This document shows, piece by piece, positions 1 to 8,268 of a DNA stretch of 64,000 nucleotides. Position 1 is the first letter of the stretch, and each line of letters starts with the position of its first letter. The notes below the pieces were generated by a model that worked only from the letters and a program-made list of their open reading frames with translations, had not been told where the DNA came from and did no database searches. The stretch lies in the NCBI RefSeq assembly GCF_004327985.1, contig NZ_SJDL01000004.1, positions 62,001-126,000 on the forward strand, written 5' to 3'. The DNA is from Marinobacter halodurans. GTDB taxonomy: Bacteria; Pseudomonadota; Gammaproteobacteria; Pseudomonadales; Oleiphilaceae. The position numbers were made by a program, and so were the translations under genes.

Positions 1-113
1 TATCAATGACCTCCACGGGGCAAACCAAGGGCGAAATGTGGGGCTAGTGGCCAGCGGCAGATCGATCCAGTTTAGAGTCACTGTGACCCTCTGGCATTGT
101 TATAAAGAATGAA

Positions 114-644
114 TCAGCGGTTCCGGGCTCGAGATACCAGCAATAATCGCAATAGCTGTTTGACGTCAACTTTCTCTCGAGCATCTATCGAAAGCATTGG
201 AATGGCGCCCACGCATCCTTTCACCACTTGCCGCAAGCGATTCAGGGAAAACCCCTCACTACGGTCGGTCTTGGTAATGCCGATAACGAGTAAAAGGTTC
301 GGATTGAATGAGGTCAGGGACTGCAGCCAATGTTCGACATCCTCATAAATGTGCTCGGAACTTGCATCCAGCAGCAAGATTGCTCCCAGTGCGCCATCCA
401 TAAGAATTTCGCGCATGAATTCCAAGCGCTTCTGGCCAGGTAAACCATAGAGATGGATAATCTCACCATCCAGTTCCAGATAGCTGTAGTCCATAGCCAC
501 GGTAGTGGTTACCTTTTCTCCAATAAGCCCGCCGGATAAAGGTGCCTCAGTTTCAACCGGGGTTGAAGTTGAGATCACACGGATGGCTGTTGTTTTCCCT
601 GCGCCGACCGGGCCGGCGAATATCAGTTTGTTGTGAATATTCAC
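114..644 (-). CDS. MglA/conservon-type small GTPase
   Basis: A 176-residue Ras-like GTPase of the bacterial MglA/CvnD type. The P-loop GPVGAGKTT lies at residues 11-19. A switch-I-like TTTVAMDY follows near 46-53, and a G3 region LYGLPGQKR near 65-73, in which GLPGQ replaces the eukaryotic DTAGQ, as in other bacterial members. A TKTD base-recognition motif stands near 124-127. It is the last gene of a leftward operon, 8 bases behind a 297-residue protein and behind two roadblock/LC7 proteins. Roadblock proteins are the known partners and activators of MglA-type GTPases, so the four genes probably form one GTP-driven switch. The output (polarity, motility or signalling) cannot be told from the sequence. 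Confidence 0.85.
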   Translation of the reverse strand: MNIHNKLIFAGPVGAGKTTAIRVISTSTPVETEAPLSGGLIGEKVTTTVAMDYSYLELDGEIIHLYGLPGQKRLEFMREILMDGALGAILLLDASSEHIYEDVEHWLQSLTSFNPNLLLVIGITKTDRSEGFSLNRLRQVVKGCVGAIPMLSIDAREKVDVKQLLRLLLVSRARNR

Positions 645-652
645 CGATTCCC

Positions 653-1546
653 CTAAATCCCCAACCAGCGCCGCAGCGCACCGACAACGCCGGTATTTTC
701 GCGGGGACTTTTTTTTGTTTGAACAAATGCCGAGGGCACGTTACTGGAGTTCTGTTCGAGCAGCCCCGCTACGCGGCAAGCGTGAAGAAAGGACGCCACC
801 ACCGCTTCAGAAGATACCGACCCGAGCTCATCCAGCGCCATATGGCTACCCTTTAGGATCGCTGACAAATTTGCAACTTCACTGCCATACCGTTTGCTAT
901 GGATGTCCGGCCACCCCGTCAAGGTTACCGTTCCTGGGTGGGGCCAAATAACACGGTCACGCGCAACAAGTGAGTTGAAAACAAAGCTCTCAATGCTGAT
1001 GCACACCTCTAGCTTGCGGGCCTCCGAAGCCGGCGGGGGAGCCATTACCTTGACAGGGCGGCGATGACTCAGGAAGTAAGCTATAGTGGCCAGGTCTCGA
1101 TGAGCGCCGGCCCGACACAGTCCCGTGTCAGCCTCAACCACTATTGCCACATTTCCGGCAGCCAGACGCTTTCCCCGGGCCAGATCAAGAGTTTCAAGCG
1201 TGATACCGGTTGTGCCTGACTTGGCGCCGAACAACTCCTCTACAAGCCGGAAGTAGTCGACGATCGGGCGTTCCCGGTTAATAGAGCGCTCGCCTCTCAA
1301 CTTGGTGGATGGCAAATCCTCACGATCACTGACCACCACCACCGGAATACTTCGGCGACTGGCAATTTCCGCAACGCGCTGACCAAAGCCATTCTGACGA
1401 TCAACGATAACCAAATCGACACCAGTGCCTTCCCACCGATTCAACACGGGCTTGAAGCCTTTTCCACGCAACAAGTCTGCTACGAGATTGAGCTTTCGCA
1501 CCATGCCTTCATCACAGCCAGCGTGGGCAATTCTCAGGCGCGTCAT
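653..1546 (-). CDS. Unrecognised 297-aa protein of the roadblock/GTPase operon
   Basis: I do not recognise this family. The N-terminal 110 residues resemble a degenerate response-regulator receiver fold: a hydrophobic strand followed by DLVIVDRQN near 44-52, then PVVVVSDRED near 68-77, but no clear acidic pocket or conserved lysine. The rest has no obvious motif, membrane segment or signal peptide. A Ser/Lys-rich linker precedes a short hydrophobic C-terminus (VVGALRRWLGI). It sits between the second roadblock gene and the GTPase and is surely co-transcribed with them. It may be an adaptor or effector of the switch, but that rests on position only. Confidence 0.75.
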   Translation of the reverse strand: MTRLRIAHAGCDEGMVRKLNLVADLLRGKGFKPVLNRWEGTGVDLVIVDRQNGFGQRVAEIASRRSIPVVVVSDREDLPSTKLRGERSINRERPIVDYFRLVEELFGAKSGTTGITLETLDLARGKRLAAGNVAIVVEADTGLCRAGAHRDLATIAYFLSHRRPVKVMAPPPASEARKLEVCISIESFVFNSLVARDRVIWPHPGTVTLTGWPDIHSKRYGSEVANLSAILKGSHMALDELGSVSSEAVVASFLHACRVAGLLEQNSSNVPSAFVQTKKSPRENTGVVGALRRWLGI

Positions 1547-1587
1547 TGGATGGAGTCCTTTTACGTTGCCATCTTCCGGAAGGCTGT

Positions 1588-1944
1588 TTAGCTAAAATCC
1601 ACGCTCTTCTCGAAAGAACGCAGACTATATCGGGCCATGGCAAGATTGGCCTTCGCTTTGTCCATAATCAGGTAAAGGAAGATTGAGCTATTGGTCTCCA
1701 GCGGGCGAATCAGATGGTACTGTTTGGACAACGTAATGAGCATGTCTTCTACGAAGTCTTCAAACCCAAGCGAATCAACAACTTTCATCTTTGTTTTCAG
1801 CACATTGGCATCACCTGCGGCTGAAAGCTCCAAATAAATGGCAGAGCCATCACCGGCCATCAGCATGCCTGATTCCACATCGACCAGCGCTGCCGCCACG
1901 TAACCATCAAGATTCTGTAATTCTGAAAACTCGATCTTTGCCAT
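1588..1944 (-). CDS. Roadblock/LC7 domain protein
   Basis: A 118-residue single-domain protein of the roadblock/LC7 (MglB-like) type. Its pattern is an N-terminal helix, a DGYVAAALVDVESGMLMA beta-hairpin, a long central helix (KTKMKVVDSLGFEDFVEDML) and the strand pair LITLSKQYHLIRPL then SIFLYLIMD. Such proteins dimerise and contact small GTPases. It starts 18 bases after the stop of another roadblock-like gene and lies upstream of the GTPase, so a heteromeric regulator is plausible. Confidence 0.8.
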   Translation of the reverse strand: MAKIEFSELQNLDGYVAAALVDVESGMLMAGDGSAIYLELSAAGDANVLKTKMKVVDSLGFEDFVEDMLITLSKQYHLIRPLETNSSIFLYLIMDKAKANLAMARYSLRSFEKSVDFS

Positions 1945-1962
1945 TATTTATACCTTCGGGCG

Positions 1963-2364
1963 TTATGCGGTAAACTGCGTAATCTTTTTACCCAGGCTGC
2001 GGGCAATGTGTAATACGGTTGCCAGGTTACTCTGCTCTCCACTGGCAAGGCATAATTGGTAGGGTTTCCCATACAATTCCAGACGAACCATGACCACGTT
2101 GCCCTGGATGCAGGACAGAGCAATTTCTCCATTTGGAGATCCCAGCACTTCCTGGCAAAACCTTTGGGACAGAAACAGCAGGGCACTGGAAAGCGCTGCC
2201 TGACGGGAAGCTTTTTCCTGATTCTCGCAAGTAGAAACACATAAACGACCATCAGCCGCTGCCAGCAGCGCCACCCCCCCTTCTAGAGAGGCCAAGCACT
2301 GATACATTAGACTTCTGGCAGCTCGAACGCTTGCATCGTCAATAAATACAGCTTGCTTACTCAA
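1963..2364 (-). CDS. Second roadblock/LC7-like protein
   Basis: A 133-residue protein, first gene of the leftward operon. It has the same build as its neighbour at 1588-1944: a helix (DDASVRAARSLMYQCLASLE), a GGVALLAAADGRL hairpin, a long helix and the pair EIALSCIQGNVVMVRLELYG. It carries an N-terminal extension of about 20 residues. Its roadblock assignment is weaker than that of the downstream gene and rests on fold pattern and operon context. It contains five cysteines, notably many for a protein of this size. No signal peptide is visible, so it should be cytoplasmic. Confidence 0.7.
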   Translation of the reverse strand: MSKQAVFIDDASVRAARSLMYQCLASLEGGVALLAAADGRLCVSTCENQEKASRQAALSSALLFLSQRFCQEVLGSPNGEIALSCIQGNVVMVRLELYGKPYQLCLASGEQSNLATVLHIARSLGKKITQFTA

Positions 2365-2848
2365 CAGTTATTCCTACAGATCCCAAAATGACAGCCATAC
2401 CACGAAAGTAAATATTGATCGTGAAGTGGACCCAGAAACCTGGACAGGCGTCCAGATCGCGTCGTCGCGCGAGTCGAAACCACAAAACAAGGCAGCGAAC
2501 CTCAGCGAGCGATAGACAACGCCAAGTATTTCGTACAGCCTGCCGTAACTTCATCACCAAACGTTATGGTGCGGGAGAGCCAGTTGCCTGAATAGTCGGG
2601 GGATTCTGGTTTTCTATGGGACTTGGATGACACTGAAGTCAGAAAATACCGACCCAGGTACCCAAAAGGCTTTCTGGTGTGCAAGAGCGCACTCTCGACA
2701 AGGTAACCCCTGATGACAAGGATTGGGCAAGCGGAAAGCTGTCCGCAATTAACTGCTAACGAGAAGGAATGGGAAACGAACACCATCGATGTCTTAGCAT
2801 CGATACTCTCAGTAAGCCGGCGAGAGCACCGAACCGCATGATTGCTCT
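2365..2848 (+). other. Gene-free stretch with three consecutive stem-loops
   Basis: No convincing gene lies here; the short ORFs lack ribosome sites and family features. On the plus strand, 2731-2826 folds into three successive hairpins: GCGGA/TCCGC (2731-2746), ATCGATG/CATCGAT (2785-2804) and CTCTC/GAGAG (2806-2826). Together with the GGGAAACGAACACC stretch between them, this recalls the 5' part of a bacterial group II intron, but no reverse transcriptase and no domain V was found, so at most a fragment remains. The left end should hold the promoter of the roadblock operon. Confidence 0.4.
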
Positions 2849-5473
2849 TTACCTGCCGACAAACGTCCTCCTCCCCAACAACAGATGGTTCAACACACTC
2901 CTTAGCTTCAATGGCTTCACCGGCTTGTTGATCAGGTGATACCCGAGGCCGCGGATGTGCTGCTTGAGTTCGTTGGTGTAGTTGGCGGTGATCATCACCA
3001 CCGGCACCGCGTCGTCACGCCGGGCATGGATGGCGGCCACGGCGTCGACGCCGTTTTCGTCGTAATCCAGGTGGTAGTCGGCGAGTATCAGGTCCACCGG
3101 CGAGTCCGCAATATCCAGCTGCGCGTCCAGATCGTCCACGGACACCGCCGTCACCACCTCGCACCCCCACCCTTCCAGCAGCGTGCGCATGCCATCGCAG
3201 ATGGACCGGTCGTTGTCGATCACCCAGACCCGGCTGCCGTCGAGGGAATGCGGGCTCACCAGTGCGGACGCGTCGGACGGCTGCTGATCCGGTCGCAGTT
3301 GCCCGAGGGGGACTTCCACCGCAAACATGGATCCCTTGCCTTCGACGGAATGCACGGTGATGCGGTGATCCAGCATCCGGGCGATCTTGTCGACAATGGC
3401 CAGTCCGAGTCCCAGACCCTTGTCCTGCGGCGCGCCGGCCGGTCGGATGCGCTTGAACTCCTGGAAAATCTCGGTGAGCTTGTCGGCGGGAATGCCCGGC
3501 CCGGTGTCCCACACTTCCAGCATCACGCTGTGGCGCTTGCGGCGGCAGCCCAGCAGGATGCGGCCTGCGCCGGTGTAGCGGATGGCGTTGGTGAGAAAGT
3601 TGCGCAGGATGCGGGCCAGCAGTTGGGAGTCGGATTCCACCACGGCCGACGATGGCACGAAGTGCAGGTCGATCCCTTCGGCGGTCGCCATCTGGCGGAA
3701 CTCCCGGGCAATGTTGTTGAGTAGGTCGCGCAGGTCGAAGGGGTTGACGTCCGGCTTGATGACGCCGGCATCCAGCTTGGAGATGTCCACCAGGGTGCCC
3801 AGCAGGTTTTCCACGTCGTCCAGCGAGGTGCTGACCGAACGCACCAGCCCCTCCGCCCGCGGGCCGAAGGATTGCTCCATCAGGGCACTGGTGAACAGGC
3901 GCGCGGCGTTGAGCGGCTGCAGCAGGTCGTGGCTGACGGCGGCCAGGAATTTCGTCTTGGACAGGTTGGCCCGTTCCGCTTCCATTTTGGCGTCCCGCAG
4001 CCGGGCCTCGATCACCGCCCGCTCGCTGATCTCCTGACGCAGTTTGTTGTTGAGCCCGGTAAGAGCCGCGGTGCGCTCCTTCACGCGCTGTTCCAGATTG
4101 TCGTAGGCCTGCTGCAACGCCAGCGCGGTACGGCGGCGGTCGGTGATGTCCCGGATCAGCACGAAGAAGCCGATCACGCTGCCGTCGCTGCCCCGGTTGG
4201 GCACGTAGGACCGCAGCATGTAGCGTTGCTGGCCGCGGGCATTGCTCTCCTCGAACTCGAAGGTGACGTTGTTGCCGGCCAGCGCGTCCTGCATGTGCGG
4301 CATCAGGCGGTCATAGAGTTCCGGCGTGTGCACGTCTTCCAGATGGCGCCCCAGCAGCGACTGGCGGCCATCGCCATACCAGGCCTCGTAGACCTTGTTG
4401 CAGAACTGCACGGTCAGGTCGGCGCCCACATAGGCGATCAGGGCCGGCACGTGATCGGTGACCACCCGGATCCAGCGCTCGCTTTCGCGCAGGGTTTCGG
4501 CGTAGCGGTAGCGCTCGGTGATGTCGGTGTAGGTGTTGACGTAGCGGCCGTCGGCCATGGGGTGGGTGCGGATTTCCAGCACCTGGCCGTCCTGGGCACG
4601 GTGCTCCATCGCATGGCAGGGGTCGCCGGCCTCGTCCACACTCTCCGGCGTCAGCAGCGGGATCTCGGACAGCGCCATAAGGGCGTCGATGCGCCGATCC
4701 TGTTTGACGTCGCCGGGCGAGAGGCCGGTGAGCGATACGAACCGGTCGTTCCAGATCTCCGGCATACCCGCCTCATTGACCAGCACCACCCCCTGGGACA
4801 GGTTGTCCACGGTCGACTGCAGCAGGCGGGATTTTTCCGCCAGCGCCCTTTCGCGGCGCTCGTCCTCGGTGTTCTTCACGTCGGTGATATCGGAATACAG
4901 GATCACCAGCCCGCCCTCACGGGTGGGTCGCTCACTCACCTGCACCCAACGCCCGTTGGCCAGGCGATAGACCACCCCGCCGGACTGGCTGTCGCGCTGC
5001 TCTTCCACCACCAGGCCGGTTTCCACGGCGAGGCGTTTCATGTCGGCGATCGCCACGCCGGGCCGGATGGCCTCGCCATTGTCCGCCCAGTAGCTGCGGA
5101 AACGGCTGTTGGTCAGCACCACGCGGTGCCGGTGATCGAACAGGACAAAGCCGTCAACGATGCTCTCAATCGCGTCGATCAGACGCTGACTGGCGGTTTC
5201 GGCGTCTTCCCGGGCGGCGATCAGGGCGCGGTTGCTCGACTTGAGCTCGGCCATCGCCAGGTTGAGCGCTTCGGTGCGCTCGCGGACCTGTTCGGCCAGC
5301 ACCACCGAGTGCTCGAACGCGGCATAGGGGGCCGGCTTGTGGGCACCGCTGGATTCCACCCGGGTGATCAGCGCGTCCCGGATGGTGCGCAGGCGCGCGT
5401 TCTCGGCTTCCAGCTCGGCGATGCGCTGATCCCGCGCATCCGGCTCATTCGCGATCGGCTGGGGGCTGGCCAA
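2849..5473 (-). CDS. NahK-like hybrid sensor histidine kinase (PAS-HK-REC)
   Basis: A cytoplasmic hybrid kinase of about 874 residues. A coiled coil leads into three PAS domains (IVDGFVLFDHRHRVV, LSQGVVLVNEAGMPE and VPALIAYVGADLTVQ), then a second coiled coil, a HisKA box SHDLLQPLNAARL, an N box NFLTNAIRYTGAG, G boxes DTGPGIP and GLGLGLAI, and a C-terminal receiver with phospho-acceptor DLILADYHLD and NKPVKP. No membrane segment is seen. This layout and the overlap with an upstream FIST gene match NahK/ErcS', which NosP inhibits on binding NO. The open frame runs to 5542, but a TTG at 5473 follows GGAG by 6 bases and overlaps the upstream stop by 29 bases, so I prefer that start. Confidence 0.85.
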   Translation of the reverse strand: MASPQPIANEPDARDQRIAELEAENARLRTIRDALITRVESSGAHKPAPYAAFEHSVVLAEQVRERTEALNLAMAELKSSNRALIAAREDAETASQRLIDAIESIVDGFVLFDHRHRVVLTNSRFRSYWADNGEAIRPGVAIADMKRLAVETGLVVEEQRDSQSGGVVYRLANGRWVQVSERPTREGGLVILYSDITDVKNTEDERRERALAEKSRLLQSTVDNLSQGVVLVNEAGMPEIWNDRFVSLTGLSPGDVKQDRRIDALMALSEIPLLTPESVDEAGDPCHAMEHRAQDGQVLEIRTHPMADGRYVNTYTDITERYRYAETLRESERWIRVVTDHVPALIAYVGADLTVQFCNKVYEAWYGDGRQSLLGRHLEDVHTPELYDRLMPHMQDALAGNNVTFEFEESNARGQQRYMLRSYVPNRGSDGSVIGFFVLIRDITDRRRTALALQQAYDNLEQRVKERTAALTGLNNKLRQEISERAVIEARLRDAKMEAERANLSKTKFLAAVSHDLLQPLNAARLFTSALMEQSFGPRAEGLVRSVSTSLDDVENLLGTLVDISKLDAGVIKPDVNPFDLRDLLNNIAREFRQMATAEGIDLHFVPSSAVVESDSQLLARILRNFLTNAIRYTGAGRILLGCRRKRHSVMLEVWDTGPGIPADKLTEIFQEFKRIRPAGAPQDKGLGLGLAIVDKIARMLDHRITVHSVEGKGSMFAVEVPLGQLRPDQQPSDASALVSPHSLDGSRVWVIDNDRSICDGMRTLLEGWGCEVVTAVSVDDLDAQLDIADSPVDLILADYHLDYDENGVDAVAAIHARRDDAVPVVMITANYTNELKQHIRGLGYHLINKPVKPLKLRSVLNHLLLGRRTFVGR

Positions 5474-6719
5474 TGACCACTCCGGTAAATGTCTGGTTGA
5501 TGTGCATACCGTCAAACTGCTCGCCATAGGTGTTGAAACCAATCACCCGATGCTCGACGAGGAAATCGGAGGTTTCCTGGACAAAGCCCGAATACTCGGC
5601 TTCCAGCCGGCGCAGGAAGCAGTCACAGCCAATGGTGAGCAGCGGTGGGCCGACCTCTTCTTCGGCCAGGGCCAGTTGCTCTCGCAAGTTGGCCAGCAGC
5701 GGTCCGGGGCGCATGGCGGTGAGCACGATGCCGGTCTCCACGGCGCAGTAGAAGGTCAGGCTGCCATCGGCATTGACCCGCTGCACCGAACGTACGAAGT
5801 ACTGGTCGCCGATCCGCACCGCCATGGGACGCAGGGCAAACACCTTGCTGTCCAGTTCGTCGACGCGAATCCCCGCGGCCCGGGCGTAGGCTTCCGCGGC
5901 CGGTTCGGCGTTGAGCTCGTAGACGGTGCGTTGCTCGCTATCGGCGCGGGTGACCACCAGTTTGTCCTCCCCTTCCCGCATGTGATGGGTGGAGAACACG
6001 CGAAAATCCAGCGAGGTGTTGATCATCAGGACCACGGCGGCGCTGGTGTGGAAGGCGCCCTGGAAATAGACGTGGGTGTTGGCCAGCCGCTCATCGTCGC
6101 CGGCGGACCCGCCGAAATGGGGAATGCTGCCCAGGGCCGCATTGAGGGTTGCGAGCACCAGCTCTTCCCGACTGGACAGGCCGTCCAGCAACGTGATGGC
6201 GAAGGTATGGCCTTTAACCGGCGCCAGGGAGGCCTCGCGGAAGGTGGCCAACAGGTTGTCCACCAGGCCCTGGGCGTCCTGCAGGCTGAACTGTTCCAGT
6301 TCGCCAATCAGGGCACAGTCGACGGAAAAGTAGCGGCGATCGAAACCAATCGCGGTAATGCACCCTCTGCCGTACCCGTTCGGCGTGATTTCACCGGCCG
6401 AGGTGCAGCCGGTCACCTGGATGTCCGGAAAGACGTGTTCCAACGCGATACCCAGCCGCGCCAGGTCATATTCGGCGGAACAGAAAAACAGCACACAGGC
6501 CAGATCGGGGTGATAAAGCTGGCTGGCCAGGCTGGTGGCCGCCAGCTGCGGATCGCGGGCATCGGAGCTGGCCACGCGGACCGGTGCAACGGAGGTAACG
6601 GGAAGCATGGCAGGGCGCTCGCAACCAGGATGTTTCCACTCCGATTCTACGCGCTCCAGCCAGGCGTCCAATTCGACTTCAGTGCCACTGCGGGCATGAT
6701 GCATTCGAACGTAGGCCAT
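5445..6719 (-). CDS. NosP-like FIST domain sensor
   Basis: A FIST protein of about 424 residues. The FIST-N part begins near LACVLFFCSAEYD and contains TGCTSAGEI, GRGCITAIGF and HFGGSAGDDE. The FIST-C part contains YFVRSVQRVNADGSLTFY and ends in LLTIGCDCFLRR and VIGFNTYGEQFDG. In Pseudomonas and Shewanella a heme-binding FIST protein, NosP, is encoded with NahK-type kinases and senses nitric oxide to steer c-di-GMP and biofilm behaviour. The same pair is seen here with an overlap. The open frame extends to 6785; I chose the ATG at 6719 behind a GGA, though an ATG after about 35 more residues is also possible. Heme binding itself cannot be read from the sequence. Confidence 0.8.
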   Translation of the reverse strand: MAYVRMHHARSGTEVELDAWLERVESEWKHPGCERPAMLPVTSVAPVRVASSDARDPQLAATSLASQLYHPDLACVLFFCSAEYDLARLGIALEHVFPDIQVTGCTSAGEITPNGYGRGCITAIGFDRRYFSVDCALIGELEQFSLQDAQGLVDNLLATFREASLAPVKGHTFAITLLDGLSSREELVLATLNAALGSIPHFGGSAGDDERLANTHVYFQGAFHTSAAVVLMINTSLDFRVFSTHHMREGEDKLVVTRADSEQRTVYELNAEPAAEAYARAAGIRVDELDSKVFALRPMAVRIGDQYFVRSVQRVNADGSLTFYCAVETGIVLTAMRPGPLLANLREQLALAEEEVGPPLLTIGCDCFLRRLEAEYSGFVQETSDFLVEHRVIGFNTYGEQFDGMHINQTFTGVVIGQPPADRE

Positions 6720-6794
6720 TGATTCCAAAACTCTGGTGAAGCCAATCAATACCCGTGCCGCCGCACTCGGCCGGAAAAACGACACTTTGGTAGT

Positions 6795-6823
6795 AGGCGG
6801 CCGGCCAGGATAGCCGGCCGCCT
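6795..6823 (-). terminator. Hairpin downstream of the porin gene
   Basis: An 11-bp perfect stem AGGCGGCCGGC/GCCGGCCGCCT with a 7-base loop lies 14 bases past the porin stop. No T-run follows, so it may stabilise the mRNA 3' end rather than act as an intrinsic terminator. Confidence 0.45.
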
Positions 6824-6837
6824 GCTGCCCCGTGGGG

Positions 6838-7932
6838 TCAGAACATCACGATGGCGCCCAGGGCGATGGTGTCTGCGTCGGCGGCATCGGCACCGGTGGA
6901 CTTGGTGGTCTGTTCGAACATGTTGTATTCGGCCACCAGCTTGAAGTTGCTGTTGATGTCGTGGAACAGGCCGATGGAGGTGTTCTCGGTCTCGAAATCA
7001 CCGATATCGGAATCCGTCTCGCCATAGGACAGCACCAGCTTGTTGGAACCCAGCTGGTAGGCTCCCTGCACCAGGAAGCCGTCTGCATTGTCTTCCGGCA
7101 AGGCGGCGGCCTGGTTGGTGATCAGGACGGGCGGATCGCCATCCGAGTTGAAGCCGGAGGCGGCCAGGGTCAGGCCGGCCACGCTGGCTTTGAGACCGTA
7201 GCCCACAGCGGATGAATTCACCTCGGTATCGGTGGTGTCGCTCTTCGAGGTCTGGTAGCGGCCGTTCACCCAGGCGGTCAGGGCCACGCCGTTGAGATCC
7301 ATGTTGTAGGTGATCTCGGATTCGAAGCGGGGCGCTTCCTCATAGGCGTCGGAACCGGCAGTCGAGGCGGGGTCCAGGATACCGGCCGCGATGTTCAGGC
7401 CACCCATATCCGGAGACCGGTAGGTGATCTGGGCGGTCGGTGTAGGATAGGCGTAACCGGTGCGGATGTTGCCGAACGATACGCCACCCGGCGCGCCCGG
7501 CGATCCGAAGCCCATCAGGATCTCATCCAGGAAGATGTTGTTGCGGGAATACAGGCCGAAGTCCTTACCGATCAGCACCTGACCGAAGCTGCCGTCCACC
7601 GTGGCGTAGAACTGCCGCACGTCGATCGAGGTGTCGGTGGGTGAATCCAGGCTGTCATTGATACTGGTCCAGAAGGAGGATCGGCCGCCCAGGGTCAGGT
7701 CGCCCATTTCCTTGCTGAAATTGAAGCCGATGGTATTGGGCAGGAAACCCATCTTGACCCGGGACTGGCGCACGTCCGCGATGTTGTCGTCCCGGTTCAC
7801 ATAGAACGCGTTGAAGTAGCCGTCCGCAGAGAAAGTCGTTCCGTCCTCGTTGTAGAGCTCAACGGCCGCATTGGCCTGCGCCGTCACACCCGCAGCGATC
7901 GCGAGCACGAGAAGCTTCTTGTTGTTCATCAT
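6838..7932 (-). CDS. General outer-membrane porin
   Basis: A Gram-negative porin of 364 residues. It has a signal peptide (NNKKLLVLAIAAGVTAQANA), a mature start AVELYNEDGTTFSADGYF, alternating beta strands, and a C-terminal strand ending in Phe (ALGAIVMF), the usual signal for BAM insertion. The acidic loops fit a marine lifestyle. Two adjacent ATG codons (7932 and 7929) follow a GGGGG stretch; the open frame upstream to 8058 has no porin character. It lies alone, with a likely promoter at 8101-8128. Substrate specificity cannot be assigned. Confidence 0.85.
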   Translation of the reverse strand: MMNNKKLLVLAIAAGVTAQANAAVELYNEDGTTFSADGYFNAFYVNRDDNIADVRQSRVKMGFLPNTIGFNFSKEMGDLTLGGRSSFWTSINDSLDSPTDTSIDVRQFYATVDGSFGQVLIGKDFGLYSRNNIFLDEILMGFGSPGAPGGVSFGNIRTGYAYPTPTAQITYRSPDMGGLNIAAGILDPASTAGSDAYEEAPRFESEITYNMDLNGVALTAWVNGRYQTSKSDTTDTEVNSSAVGYGLKASVAGLTLAASGFNSDGDPPVLITNQAAALPEDNADGFLVQGAYQLGSNKLVLSYGETDSDIGDFETENTSIGLFHDINSNFKLVAEYNMFEQTTKSTGADAADADTIALGAIVMF

Positions 7933-8100
7933 AGCCCCCAGATGTTGTTGTTCGATCATCAGGGCCACCGGACAGCGGCACCGGTCGCCCTGGCTGGCAT
8001 CCGTCGGGATGCGCAGGCTCATGGTCAACCAGGGGCCATGGGGGGGGAAATGCGCCAAGAGCGCTGGTTTGAACGTCTTTTGGGAGGTAGCGGGGAAGCG

Positions 8101-8128
8101 ACTTTAGCCGTACGACCACACCGGTCAA
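8101..8128 (-). promoter_or_regulatory. Possible sigma-70 promoter of the porin gene
   Basis: On the minus strand TTGACC is followed after 16 bases by TAAAGT. It lies within the 336-base gene-free stretch 7933-8268 and would give a leader of about 160 bases. I see nothing else in that stretch apart from a run of eight G near 8040. Confidence 0.4.
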
Positions 8129-8268
8129 TGGTGCTAAGGAGCCTGCCAAGGGCTATCCGAATGCGGCCCGGACCATTGGCGGCGAACCGCGTCGGTGTGC
8201 TGTATCACCTGCACCTGCAGTCTTCAGAGCGCGCAGAGACGATTCAGGAGTTAACCAGGGGCTCCCTG

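Noticed and set aside
1-113. Left-edge fragment as a gene
   Set aside because: No convincing coding frame; probably the 3' intergenic region of the GTPase operon.
2502-2786. 94-aa and 67-aa minus-strand frames as possible genes
   Set aside because: No ribosome site, no family feature, and they overlap the stem-loop region.
3872-5476. 534-aa plus-strand frame
   Set aside because: Antisense shadow of the hybrid kinase.
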